A stretch of 64,000 nucleotides of DNA, taken from contig NZ_JAFGYY010000003.1 of assembly GCF_017491605.1 (NCBI RefSeq), positions 246,893 to 310,892 of the forward strand, given 5' to 3'. Numbering within the stretch: position 1 is the stretch's first letter; every line of letters starts with the position of its first letter. Below are positions 42,048 through 51,018 of the stretch, in pieces. Made by a program: the position numbers and the translations under genes. Source of the DNA: Pseudomonas sp. 30_B (lineage in GTDB: Bacteria > Pseudomonadota > Gammaproteobacteria > Pseudomonadales > Pseudomonadaceae). The notes under the pieces were generated by a model. It had not been told where the DNA came from. It worked only from the letters and a program-made list of their open reading frames with translations, and made no database searches.

Positions 42048-42088
42048 TTGCGCCCGAATTCATCTATCGCAGATGAATTCGGGCGCAA
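42048..42088. terminator. Perfect 18-bp inverted repeat between convergent genes
   Basis: TTGCGCCCGAATTCATCT and its exact complement flank the loop ATCGC. There is no T run. It lies 53 bases after the DUF899 stop and 6 bases from the SnoaL-like gene stop, so it could serve both 3' ends. Confidence 0.6.
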
Positions 42089-42094
42089 GGGATT

Positions 42095-42562
42095 TCAACG
42101 CGCCGAAGCACTCACCACCGCAGCCGGTCCTTCGGAAAGGAAGCACTTGTAGACCCTGGCCTTCACTCGCCAGCCGGCCGCGGTCTTTTCCAGCCGGTCT
42201 TCGTACTGCCCCCACATCGAATAGAGCGCGCCCGCGCAGTCGTTGATGCCGCGATGGACGGCGTAATAGTGCACTCGGGTACTGGCGGAGTGGCCGTCGA
42301 TGTCGATGCTGAAGTTGCCCACATTGTGGTGCGTGGCGCCGCAGTTGGAGCCTTCGCCCAGGTTCAGGTGCATGGAGGCGATCAGGCTCGCGAGATTCGG
42401 GCTGATCACGCCGGGGCCCAGGGCCTGGGTGTAGTCGCCGGTGGCTTCGTCCATGAACACGTCGCCCAGCTCATCGAAGCGCTTGCTGTCGACGAGGTCG
42501 CAATAGCGGATGTACAGGCCTTCGATGGCTAGACGGTCGATCAGGTAGTCGTTGGGCATCAT
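42095..42562 (-). CDS. SnoaL-like (SnoaL_4, NTF2-fold) protein
   Basis: 155 residues from the first of two adjacent ATG codons (42562, 42559) after a GGAG site; the frame is open much further upstream but without support. NTF2-fold features: LAIEGLYIRYCDLVDSKRFDELGDVFMDEATGDY, ASMHLNLGEGSNCGATHHNVGN and LEKTAAGWRVKARVYKCF. The WHATTHxxGN-like GATHHNVGN is typical of the dehydratase/dioxygenase-small-subunit-like SnoaL_4 set. Substrate unknown; divergent from the class II aldolase gene. Confidence 0.82.
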   Translation of the reverse strand: MMPNDYLIDRLAIEGLYIRYCDLVDSKRFDELGDVFMDEATGDYTQALGPGVISPNLASLIASMHLNLGEGSNCGATHHNVGNFSIDIDGHSASTRVHYYAVHRGINDCAGALYSMWGQYEDRLEKTAAGWRVKARVYKCFLSEGPAAVVSASAR

Positions 42563-42825
42563 CTGCGCTCCGATCTCAGTGGTATGGGCTTTTCGCGGGC
42601 TGCGGGGCTGCTCGATCCTTCCAGCCTGCTCACGAAACCTAGCGCTCCACCCGAGGGCGAGGCATGACCTGTTAGGGGGTTGCGCCGGTGACGAAAAGTG
42701 GTCACTACGCCGCCGTATTGCCGTGCATTCGCGACAGCCCAGGTCGCATCGCATCAAGTCCCCGCCGTTGCCGTCCTTAGACTCGGAGGTGACCCCAGAC
42801 GCACCCGCGCCTCCAAGGAGCTGCC

Positions 42826-43575
42826 ATGCCCACCGAATCCGTTGCCGTTCTTGACGCCCATGCCCAGGCCCGCGCCGAGCTGGCCTGTGCCTTTCGCTGG
42901 ACTGCCCGACTGGGGATGCATGAGGCGATCGCCAACCATTTCAGCCTGGCGGTGTCCGAGGATGGCCGGCGCTTCCTGATCAACCCTTATGGCCGGCACT
43001 TCTCGCGGGTCCGCGCCAGCGACCTGCTGCTGCTCGATGCGGACGATCCTTCCGCCCTGGACCGCCCCGACGCGCCCGACATCACAGCCTGGGCGCTGCA
43101 CGGCGCCTTGCACCGCCGCCACCGCCATGCGCGCTGCATCCTCCACGTGCACTCGAAGTACGCCACCGCGCTGGCCTGCCTGGCCGATTCGCGCCTGCCG
43201 CCCATCGAGCAGAACTCCATGCGCTTCTTCGAGCGCGTGGCCATCGACGAGGGCTTTGACGGCATGGGCCTGGGCGACGAGGCCGAGCGGGTCAGCCGCC
43301 AGATCGGCGACAAGCCGATCCTGCTGATGGGCAACCACGGCGTGCTGGTGGCCGCCCCCAGCGTGGCCCAGGCCTTCGACGACCTCTACTACTTCGAGCG
43401 CGCCTGCGAGGTCTACCTCACCGCGCTGGCCACCGACCGCCCGCTGCGCATCGCCAGCGATGAGGTGGCGCGCAAGACCGCCCGGCAGTGGCTGGATTAC
43501 CCGGATTTCGCCGTCCGCCATTTCAACGCGCTGCAGACGATCCTCGATGAGGAAGAACCCGACTACCGCAGCTGA
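42826..43575 (+). CDS. Class II aldolase/adducin-family protein
   Basis: 249 residues. Metal-binding histidines of class II aldolases are present (ALHGALHRRHRHARCILHVHSKYAT and GNHGVLVAAPSVAQAFDDLYYFERAC), with the N-terminal AIANHFSLAVSEDGRRFLINPYG. The zinc-binding HVH and later His fit. This subgroup is often annotated as a fuculose-phosphate aldolase-like protein, but no sugar genes are near, so the substrate is unclear. CAAGGAG site before the ATG. Confidence 0.88.
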   Translation: MPTESVAVLDAHAQARAELACAFRWTARLGMHEAIANHFSLAVSEDGRRFLINPYGRHFSRVRASDLLLLDADDPSALDRPDAPDITAWALHGALHRRHRHARCILHVHSKYATALACLADSRLPPIEQNSMRFFERVAIDEGFDGMGLGDEAERVSRQIGDKPILLMGNHGVLVAAPSVAQAFDDLYYFERACEVYLTALATDRPLRIASDEVARKTARQWLDYPDFAVRHFNALQTILDEEEPDYRS

Positions 43576-43602
43576 CAGGGCGCCAGCAGCCGACTCGCAG
43601 GG

Positions 43603-44652
43603 TTACAGCGGCAGCAACGAAGGGTCATGCGCCAGCGGCTGGCGCATGACCGGCGCGCTCAGGCTCTGCGAGCGGTCGTTGCTCGGCGGGCAGCCGAATC
43701 GGGCGCGGTAGGCGCGGGAAAAGTGTTCCAGTGAACCGAAGCCCGAGCTGGCGGCGACCTGGGCAACGCTCATGCGGGTCTGCTGCAGCAGGTTGTGGGC
43801 GCGCGCCAGACGCAGGCTGAGGTAGTACTTCAGCGGGGTCAGGCCGGTGTGCTGCATGAATTGCCGCTCCAGCTGCCGGCGTGACAGCGAGACCCGTTCG
43901 GCGATGGCCTCGCAACTCAAGGGTTCCTCCAGGTGCTGCTCCATCAGCTCGATGGCGCGGCTCATCTTGCCGGCCTGGGCGTGCAGGCTGCGGCGATAAC
44001 CTTCGGCCTGCTGCACCTGCGGCTCGCGCACCTGCTCGATGAGCATGTGCATTGCCACCTCGCGCGCCAGGTTGCCGCCCACCAGGCTGTCCAGCCAGGC
44101 GAGCAGCATGTCCAGCACCGCCGTGGCGCCGGCGCAGGTCAGGCGGGTGCGGCCCAGGCAGTAGAGCTGGGCGCAGGCCTGCACCTTCGGGTAGCTCTCC
44201 TGGAAGCCTTGCAGGTTGTCCCAGTGCACCGCGGCGGGATGACCGTCGAGCACACCGGCGGCGGCGAGCAGTTCGGTGCCGGTCTCGATGCCCGCCAGCA
44301 CCGCGCCGAAGGCCGCCTGGCGCTTGATCCAGGCCTTGAGCGCGGGATTGCGCGCGTGCCGGTGCACGTCGAAGCTGGCGATCACCACGCAGGCGTCGAA
44401 CTCGCCGGGGTCGCCGATACTCGCCTGGGGGCTGGCCAGCAGGCCGTTGCTGGCGGGCACCGGCTGGCCGTCCACCGACAGCAGGGTCCACTGGAACAGG
44501 CTGCGCTGGGCCAGCCAGTTGGCGATGGACAACGGCTCGATCAGCGCGGCCAGGCCGAAGTTGGAGAACGACGGCAGCAGCAGGATGCCAATGCGCAGGG
44601 GCGGGCGGGTTGGTTCCTGCCAATCCAGGCTGAGGGGTTCGGTTCGTTTCAT
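43603..44652 (-). CDS. GlxA-family transcriptional regulator (DJ-1/PfpI-like domain plus AraC HTH)
   Basis: 349 residues from Met at 44652; longer in-frame starts exist upstream but lie before the conserved region. The N-terminal ~200 residues are a class I amidotransferase-like domain (RIGILLLPSFSNFGLAALIEPLSIAN; AVLAGIETGTELLAAAGVLDG), and the C terminus holds the double HTH (LSCEAIAERVSLSRRQLERQFMQHTGLTPLKYY; VAQVAASSGFGSLEHFSRAYRARFG). The family includes GbdR and CdhR regulators of glycine betaine and carnitine catabolism in Pseudomonas, which fits the adjacent choline-dehydrogenase-like and Rieske genes. Expected to activate that cluster. Confidence 0.9.
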   Translation of the reverse strand: MKRTEPLSLDWQEPTRPPLRIGILLLPSFSNFGLAALIEPLSIANWLAQRSLFQWTLLSVDGQPVPASNGLLASPQASIGDPGEFDACVVIASFDVHRHARNPALKAWIKRQAAFGAVLAGIETGTELLAAAGVLDGHPAAVHWDNLQGFQESYPKVQACAQLYCLGRTRLTCAGATAVLDMLLAWLDSLVGGNLAREVAMHMLIEQVREPQVQQAEGYRRSLHAQAGKMSRAIELMEQHLEEPLSCEAIAERVSLSRRQLERQFMQHTGLTPLKYYLSLRLARAHNLLQQTRMSVAQVAASSGFGSLEHFSRAYRARFGCPPSNDRSQSLSAPVMRQPLAHDPSLLPL

Positions 44653-44764
44653 GGTGGCACCTGGCACGGAAATGGGCGCCGGCTGCATTGGCCGCCGCCT
44701 CGCTCGAATGGGTAGGCCCGCTGCGCCTATGCAAGCGGAGCGGGCCGGGTTTGGCAAGTGCGCG

Positions 44765-46426
44765 TCAGCGCTGGCATTCGCGCCAGCGCGGGTGGATCCA
44801 TACCGGCGCATCGCTGGCCGGCAGGGCCTTGTGACCGCGGATCAGGTCGCTGGCTTTCTCGGCGATCATCACGGTGGGCGCATTGGTATTGCCGCTGACG
44901 ATCTCCGGCATGATCGACGCATCGACCACCCGCAAACCGCGCAGTCCATGCACGCGCAGCTGCGCATCGACCACCGCCTCGGGGTCGCCGGTCGGGCCCA
45001 TCTTGCAGGTGCCGCTGGCGTGGTAGCCGGTCTCGGTGACGCGCCGGGCCCAGGCGTCGAGCTGGGCGTCGCTGATCTGGTCGGCGCCGGGCACCAGTTC
45101 GTCGCCGGCATAGGCGCGCATGGCCGGCTGGGCGAGGATCTCGCGCACCAGACGGGCGCCGGCGCGCATGTCGGCGCGGTCGCGCTCGGTGGTCAGGTAG
45201 TTGAACAGGATGCGCGGCGCCCGGTGGGGATCGGCGCTGGTCAGGCTGACGCTGCCCAGGCTGGTCGGACGCATCAGGTCGATGTGCACCTGGAAGGCGT
45301 GCTCCGGCACCAGGTCGACGCTGCCCGGCTGCACCGCCAGCGGCATGAAGGTCAGTTGCAGGTCGGGAAACTCCACCCCGGCCCGCGAGCGGATGAACGC
45401 CCCGGCCTCGAAATGATTGCTCGCCGCGAGGCCGTCGTGGCTGGCGAACCAACGGGCGCCGATCATCCATTTGCCCGGTGCGCGGGTCCAGGGGTAGATG
45501 GACACCGGCTGCTTGCAGCGGTACTGCACCACGGTGTCCGGGTGGTCGTTGAGGCGCTGGCCGACGCCGGGCAGGTCGTGCACTACGGGGATACCCAGAC
45601 GCGCCAGGTCCTGCGCCGGACCGACGCCGGAGAGCATCAGCAGTTGCGGCGAGTTGATAGCGCCGGCGCTGAGCAGCACCTCCTGGCGGGCGCGCACCTG
45701 ATGCAGTTCGCCGTCCATCTCGAACTCGACGCCATAGGCCTGGTTGCCGTCGAAGAGAATCCGCCGGCTCAACGCCGAGGTCGCCACGGTGACGTTGCCG
45801 CCCTTCAGGGCCTCGACCAGGTAGCCGCGCGCGGTGCTCCAGCGCTTGCCGTCGCGGGTGGTGCGGTCGACCGGGCCGAAGCCTTCCTGGCGATAACCGT
45901 TGAGGTCGCGGCTGAAGTCGTAGCCGGCCTGCTGGCCGGCCTCGATGAAGGCCCGGCACAGCGGCGGCGAGATGTCGCCAGGGGTGACGTGGAGCAGCCC
46001 GGCATCGCCCCGGTAGGCGTCGGCGCCATCCCGGTGATTCTGCGCGCGGATGAAGTAGGGCAGCACCTCGCGATAGCTCCAGCCCTCGCAGCCGCGTTCG
46101 GCCCAGCCGTCGTAGTCGCGGGCATGGCCACGGATGTAGACCATGCCGTTGATCGAGGACGAGCCGCCGAGGGTGCGCCCGCGCGGGGTGCCGATGCGGC
46201 GGTTGTCCAGGCCCGGCTCCGGCTCGCTGGTGTAGCTCCAGTTGAAGCGCGTGCCGCCCACCACGATGCCCACGGCGGAGGGCATGTCGATGGTCCAGCT
46301 GCGGTCCACCGGACCGGACTCCAGCACCAGGATGCGCAGCGCCGGGTTCTCGCCCAGGCGCTTGGCCAGCACGCAGCCGGCCGAGCCTGCGCCGATGATC
46401 ACGTAGTCGTATTCATGCGCGAGCAT
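44765..46426 (-). CDS. GMC-family FAD oxidoreductase (choline-dehydrogenase-like)
   Basis: 553 residues. FAD motif YDYVIIGAGSAGCVLAKRL at the N terminus, GMC signature GRTLGGSSSINGMVYIRG, LLSAGAINSPQLLMLSGVGP, and the catalytic His in TGYHASGTCKMG followed by VDASIMPEIVSGNTNAPTVM. Length fits BetA-like alcohol dehydrogenases. Start 30 bases after the Rieske gene stop, so the two form an operon. Its substrate is probably an amino-alcohol or hydroxylated product from the oxygenase; betAB themselves would normally sit with betI, which is absent here. Confidence 0.9.
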   Translation of the reverse strand: MLAHEYDYVIIGAGSAGCVLAKRLGENPALRILVLESGPVDRSWTIDMPSAVGIVVGGTRFNWSYTSEPEPGLDNRRIGTPRGRTLGGSSSINGMVYIRGHARDYDGWAERGCEGWSYREVLPYFIRAQNHRDGADAYRGDAGLLHVTPGDISPPLCRAFIEAGQQAGYDFSRDLNGYRQEGFGPVDRTTRDGKRWSTARGYLVEALKGGNVTVATSALSRRILFDGNQAYGVEFEMDGELHQVRARQEVLLSAGAINSPQLLMLSGVGPAQDLARLGIPVVHDLPGVGQRLNDHPDTVVQYRCKQPVSIYPWTRAPGKWMIGARWFASHDGLAASNHFEAGAFIRSRAGVEFPDLQLTFMPLAVQPGSVDLVPEHAFQVHIDLMRPTSLGSVSLTSADPHRAPRILFNYLTTERDRADMRAGARLVREILAQPAMRAYAGDELVPGADQISDAQLDAWARRVTETGYHASGTCKMGPTGDPEAVVDAQLRVHGLRGLRVVDASIMPEIVSGNTNAPTVMIAEKASDLIRGHKALPASDAPVWIHPRWRECQR

Positions 46427-46456
46427 AGGACTCTCCCATGGCAGGTCGGCGCGCGA

Positions 46457-47617
46457 TCAGCGGCCACTGATGCCGTCGAACACCAGCTTGTGGAAGTGGT
46501 GAACCAGGTGCTCGCTCTCGTTGCTGCGCTCGGCATCGATCATGTAGCGGCCCTGGTCGTAGCCGAGGGAGCGCAGGCCCTTCTGCACGCTGATGTTGAG
46601 CTCGATGTCTTCCGGGCCGAGCTCCTCGTTCATCCACTTCATGCAGGCGTGGGAAACCTCCGGGACCTCCTCGTGCGGGCTGTAGTAGCCGAAGCGCAGC
46701 AGCGAGCGCTCGGCGTCCAGCGGGATCATGATGAAGGTGCCGAGGAACTCGGAGTACGGGAAGGTGTAGAAGGTGTTGTTCGGCCACAGGCCGATGTTGA
46801 AGAAGCGCTCGTCGGGGTTGCGCGGCCCGGAGAGTTTCACCCCGTAGGCATCCTCGGCCTGCAGGTTGGCCGGGGCGATGTAGGTCCACCAGTTGTCGCG
46901 CTTGGTCAGGCGGTAGCCCTTGAAGTCGATCAGCTTGGCCAGGTCGATGTGGCAGGGGCCGGACAGCTTGAAGTGATAGCCCTCGATGGAGTTGTCCATG
47001 ATCACTTTCCAGTTGGCCGGAACGATCACGTCCTGCTCCTCGATCAGGCGCATCCTGCCCAGGTCGGGGAAGACCGCGCGCATCTCTGCGTCGGCCTCGG
47101 GGAACAGCTCGGCCAGCGCGGGGGCCTCCGCGTCGAAGTTGAAATAGACGAAGCCGCCGAGTTCCTCGACGCGGACCTTGGGGATGTTGAACTGCTGCTT
47201 GTCGAAGGCGATCAGCCGCTCGCTGCGCGGCGCGCTGCGCAGGCTGCCGTCCATTTCGTAGCACCAGGAGTGGTAGGCGCAGCGCAGCACGCGGGTGTTG
47301 TTGCCGCGGCGGACGTCGAGCAGGCGATTGCCGCGATGCTGGCAGACATTGTGGAAGGCGTTGATGGTGCCGTCGTTGCCGCAGGCGACCACCACGCTCT
47401 GGTCGAAAATGTCGCAAACGACGAACTGCCCCGGTTCGGCGAATTCGTTGCGGTGACCGGCGAGGTGCCAGGCGCTCATGAAGATGCGGTCGCGTTCGGC
47501 GGCGAAGATCTGCTCGTCGAAGAAGTAGCGCGAGGGCAGGGTGAAGGCCTCTTCCGGGCGCTGCTCGGCCCAATCTGCAATGGAGGTGCTGCGTTTGATC
47601 TGCTCGACGGATTGCAT
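46457..47617 (-). CDS. Rieske non-haem iron oxygenase, alpha subunit (quaternary-amine / N-demethylase type)
   Basis: 386 residues. Rieske cluster ligands Cys92/His94 (NVCQHRG) and Cys113/His116 (RCAYHSWCY). Mononuclear iron ligands His215 and His223 in IEGYHFKLSGPCH. The bridging residue three before His215 is Glu212 rather than Asp, as in the carnitine oxygenase CntA and related quaternary-amine enzymes. No reductase gene is next to it, so it must borrow electrons elsewhere. Substrate is inferred to be an N-methyl or betaine-like compound from this and the neighbouring choline-dehydrogenase-like gene. Confidence 0.88.
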   Translation of the reverse strand: MQSVEQIKRSTSIADWAEQRPEEAFTLPSRYFFDEQIFAAERDRIFMSAWHLAGHRNEFAEPGQFVVCDIFDQSVVVACGNDGTINAFHNVCQHRGNRLLDVRRGNNTRVLRCAYHSWCYEMDGSLRSAPRSERLIAFDKQQFNIPKVRVEELGGFVYFNFDAEAPALAELFPEADAEMRAVFPDLGRMRLIEEQDVIVPANWKVIMDNSIEGYHFKLSGPCHIDLAKLIDFKGYRLTKRDNWWTYIAPANLQAEDAYGVKLSGPRNPDERFFNIGLWPNNTFYTFPYSEFLGTFIMIPLDAERSLLRFGYYSPHEEVPEVSHACMKWMNEELGPEDIELNISVQKGLRSLGYDQGRYMIDAERSNESEHLVHHFHKLVFDGISGR

Positions 47618-47865
47618 GGCGGGTCTCCTCCGGACTCTGCTCCCTGGGTTCGATCAGGGGCTTGCTCGGGGCCTAATCTAGGGGAGGGCAGGAGGCGACT
47701 CTTGATGAAAAGCGACAACTTTTCGCGCTGGAATGATCAACCGCTGTGCCGGTCTTCGGCTGATCGCCAGTGGCCGGGATCACGCCAAGCTCGACGCGCT
47801 CGGCGATGTGATAGGCCACCTGAGAGGGAGTCCGGCCAAGGAGGGGCTCTACCGACGGACGGGCT

Positions 47866-48822
47866 TCAGTGAGTGTGCGCGCCGCGCACTTCGCGGGCGG
47901 TGCAGCCGAACCGCTGGCGGAAGGCCCGCGTAAACTGGGCCTGATCGTTGAAGCCCCAGTGATACGCCAGTTCGCCGATGGAGAGGTGGCAGTGCGGGTC
48001 GCGCAGTTGGCGATGCACGGCTTCCAGGCGTTGCTGGCGCACCCATTCGCCCAGGGTGTAGGGCGTGGCGGCGAAGAGCTTGTGCAGGTAGCGCAGCGAC
48101 AGGCCGCAAGCGGTGGCGATGGACTGCGGGGAGAGGTTCGGATCGCCCAGGTTCTGGGCAACGAACTGTTCGACCCGTTGCAGGTGCAGGGCGCTGAGGC
48201 TGGAGCTTTCGCTGTTGAGCACGCGCTCGTCCTGTTGCAGCGCCAGCAGCAGGATGGACAGGGTCTGCTCCAGCAGCAGGTGGTGGGCGGCGGGCGGGCA
48301 GGCGTCGAAGTGGGCGGCGCACAACCCCAGTTGCTCGACGAACAGCCGGCCCAGGCCGCGCTCGGCATCGAAGCAGTAGCGGGTGTAGCGCTCGGGGCCG
48401 CGCAGGTGGCCCTTGAGCGCGCGTTCGGGGAGCTTGAGCACCCAGAGATCGTTCTGGTCGGTGTAATGGAAGCGGTAGGGCGCGTCGCCTCGTTCGACGA
48501 TGAAACCGCCCGGCGCGCAGCTCAGCTGGCGGCCGTCCTGCTCGAAATGCACATCGGTGCAGCGGGGCACGGTGACCAGGTAGAAGGCTTCGCGGTCTTC
48601 GCCGGCCTGGGCCTTGCTGCGCGAATAGCCCAGCGTGCTGGAGCGCAGGCGGGACAGGCTGACGGGGCTGCTGGGGGTATCCCAGACCTGCAGGTGGCCG
48701 TCGAAGGGCTGGCCGCTGTCGAACTGCAGCGACAGCGGGAAGTAGGTACTGCTGATTGCCTCGGCCCAGCGCACCTGGCGTTCATGCTGCGACCAGCGGG
48801 CGGTCGACAACTCATGGGGCAT
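47866..48822 (-). CDS. AraC-family transcriptional regulator
   Basis: 318 residues. The N-terminal ~200 residues are an AraC-binding-like sensor domain of the FeaR type (YFPLSLQFDSG; FYLVTVPRCTDVHFEQDG; PYRFHYTDQNDLWVLKLPE). The C-terminal double HTH is complete (LSPQSIATACGLSLRYLHKLFAATPYTLGEWVRQQRLE; SIGELAYHWGFNDQAQFTRAFRQRFG). It sits between the Rieske/GMC operon and the hydantoinase operon and may control either. Confidence 0.9.
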   Translation of the reverse strand: MPHELSTARWSQHERQVRWAEAISSTYFPLSLQFDSGQPFDGHLQVWDTPSSPVSLSRLRSSTLGYSRSKAQAGEDREAFYLVTVPRCTDVHFEQDGRQLSCAPGGFIVERGDAPYRFHYTDQNDLWVLKLPERALKGHLRGPERYTRYCFDAERGLGRLFVEQLGLCAAHFDACPPAAHHLLLEQTLSILLLALQQDERVLNSESSSLSALHLQRVEQFVAQNLGDPNLSPQSIATACGLSLRYLHKLFAATPYTLGEWVRQQRLEAVHRQLRDPHCHLSIGELAYHWGFNDQAQFTRAFRQRFGCTAREVRGAHTH

Positions 48823-48920
48823 GGCGTGTCCTCGTGCTTATTGCTTTTGTGAGGACAGCGCGGCAGGTCGGGCCCGCCGCGCTGTGTATCGGCCAATGAT
48901 CCGCGTGATTCAGGGCCGCA

Positions 48921-51005
48921 TCAAGCGCAGCGCGTCACCCGGTAAGTGGCGGAAGGTTCGAGTGTCGCCTGCCAGTTCGGTGGCACCACGATGTTGGTGG
49001 TGTCCTCCTCGATCACGCAGGGGCCCTGGACCGTCTGGCCCGGCAACAGGCGGTTGCCGTTGAATACGGCGGTGGACTGGAACTCGCCTTCGGCGCTGAA
49101 CAGCATCGGACGCAGGCTGTCCGGCACTGCCGCCGGCGGGTTGGCCGGGCCCTGCAGTTCGAGCTGCGGCGGACGCGGCAGGTGGCCGATCACCGAGCAT
49201 TCCAGGTTGACTAGTTCCACCGGGCTTTCGCGTTCGCTGTAGGAGAACAGCTTCTGGTGGCGGTCATGGAAGGACTCGCAGAGTGCGGCCAGGCCTGCTT
49301 CGTCGAGCCGGTGCGCCTCCAGCTCCACGCTGCATTCGTGGATCTGCCCGAGATAGCGCATTTCCAGGGTGTAGTGGCAGCTGCTGCTTTCGTCGGCGAA
49401 GCCGTCGTCGCGCAGGTTGACCAGGCCTTGCTGGCGCAGGTCGGCCAGCGCCCGGTTGAGCTGGTCCAGGTCGACGTGCCCGGCGTCAAGGCGCATCGGC
49501 AGGGTGGTCAGTTGGTCGTAGCGCACATCGGAGAGGATCTGGCCGAAGGCGCACAGGCCGGAGGCGACCTTGGGGATCAGCACGGTCTGGATGCCGATTT
49601 CCTCGGCCAGGCGCACCACGTGCATGCCCGCTGCGCCGCCGGCGCCGATCAGGGCGAAGTCGCGGGGGTCGTGGCCGCGTTCGATGGACACCCGGCGGAT
49701 GCCGTTGACCATGTTCAGGTTGACCAGGGTAGTGATGCCGAAGGCCGCGCGTTCGATGCTGATGCCTAGCGGATCGGCGATCTTCTCCCGGATGGCGTCC
49801 AGCGCGGCCTGGCGGTTCAGGCGGATGGTGCCGCCGAGCAGGGCGCCGTCCGGCAGGTAGCCTAGGGCCAGGTTGGCGTCGGTCACGGTCGGTTCGCTGC
49901 CGCCCTTGCCGTAGCACACCGGGCCGGGTTTGGCGCCGGCGCTGCGCGGGCCGACCTGGAGCATGCCGAATTCGTCGAGGTGGGCGATGGAACCGCCGCC
50001 GGCGCCGAGGGTTTCCACCTGGATCATCGGCACGCCGATGCGCTGGCGGAGGAAGTCCACGTCCTTGCTGAAGTTGGTGCGCCCGGCGTTGGTCAGGGTG
50101 ATGTCGAAGGAGGTGCCGCCCATGTCCACGGTGATGATGTTGTCGATGCCGAAGGGACGCGCCACCGAGAGGCCGGCCTGGGGGGCGGACGCCGGGCCGG
50201 AGTTGATGGCGTTCACCGCCCGCTCGCGCATCACGTTGCCCGGGGCCAGGCCGCCGTTGGACTGGAAGTAGCGCACCGGCTGCTGGGTGCCGAGCTCCTC
50301 GAACAGCGCGTCGATGCGTTCGACGTAGCGCGCCATCACCGGGCTCAGGTAGGCGTTGACCACGGTGGTGGAGGTGCGGGTGTATTCGCGGATCTGCGGG
50401 AAGACCTCGTAGCCGGTGCAGACGAACACCCCTGGCAGCGCGGCGCGCACCAGTTCGGCGGCGCGCTTCTCGTGGCTGGGGTTGCGCACTGACCAGACGA
50501 AGGAGATGGCCACCGCCTCAACGCCCTCGGCGCGGAAGTAGTCGATGGCATCGTGTACCGCGCGTTCGTCCAGCGGGCTGTGCTCGCGGCCGTCGCCGAG
50601 GATGCGGCCACCGACGGGGCGGCGCAGGTGGCGCGGCACCAGCATGTCCGCCGGCGGGTAGTGGGCGTCGTAGCGGTGGCCTTCTTCCTTGTGGCCGAGG
50701 CGGATTTCCAGGCTGTCTTCATGGCCGGCGGTGCAGAGCAGGCCGACCTTCACGCCGGTGCGTTCGATCAGCGCGTTGAGGGCGACGGTGGTGCCGTTGA
50801 TGCACAGGTCGCAGTTGGCAATGATGTCCGCCGGGGTGCGGCCGGTGGCGTCGGCGATCTGCGCCAGGCCGGCGCGGATGGCCAGGGTGCCGTCCTGCGG
50901 GGTGGAAGGGGCCTTGAACAGCTGAACGCCGCCGTCACGGTCGGCCAGGATGAAGTCGGTGAAGGTGCCGCCGGCGTCGATGCCCAGGCGATATTGGTTG
51001 CGCAT
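48921..51005 (-). CDS. Hydantoinase/oxoprolinase subunit A (HyuA family)
   Basis: 694 residues. ASKHA-type ATP-binding motifs: RLGIDAGGTFTDFILAD at the N terminus, INGTTVALNALIERTGVKVG, INSGPASAPQAGLSVA, ITVDMGGTSFDITL and FALIGAGGAAGMHVVRLAEE. It forms a complex with subunit B to open amide rings (5-oxoproline, N-methylhydantoin or similar) at the cost of ATP; carboxylases of the same family also exist. The gene follows subunit B by 13 bases. Confidence 0.92.
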   Translation of the reverse strand: MRNQYRLGIDAGGTFTDFILADRDGGVQLFKAPSTPQDGTLAIRAGLAQIADATGRTPADIIANCDLCINGTTVALNALIERTGVKVGLLCTAGHEDSLEIRLGHKEEGHRYDAHYPPADMLVPRHLRRPVGGRILGDGREHSPLDERAVHDAIDYFRAEGVEAVAISFVWSVRNPSHEKRAAELVRAALPGVFVCTGYEVFPQIREYTRTSTTVVNAYLSPVMARYVERIDALFEELGTQQPVRYFQSNGGLAPGNVMRERAVNAINSGPASAPQAGLSVARPFGIDNIITVDMGGTSFDITLTNAGRTNFSKDVDFLRQRIGVPMIQVETLGAGGGSIAHLDEFGMLQVGPRSAGAKPGPVCYGKGGSEPTVTDANLALGYLPDGALLGGTIRLNRQAALDAIREKIADPLGISIERAAFGITTLVNLNMVNGIRRVSIERGHDPRDFALIGAGGAAGMHVVRLAEEIGIQTVLIPKVASGLCAFGQILSDVRYDQLTTLPMRLDAGHVDLDQLNRALADLRQQGLVNLRDDGFADESSSCHYTLEMRYLGQIHECSVELEAHRLDEAGLAALCESFHDRHQKLFSYSERESPVELVNLECSVIGHLPRPPQLELQGPANPPAAVPDSLRPMLFSAEGEFQSTAVFNGNRLLPGQTVQGPCVIEEDTTNIVVPPNWQATLEPSATYRVTRCA

Positions 51006-51018
51006 GTCGGATCTCCGG

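Noticed and set aside
44276..47872. 1,198-codon open frame on the plus strand
   Set aside because: It lies antisense to the GlxA-type, GMC and Rieske genes, all of which have clear catalytic motifs. Its text is low-complexity (Val/Ala/Gly/His/Gln-rich) as expected for the reverse of high-GC codons.
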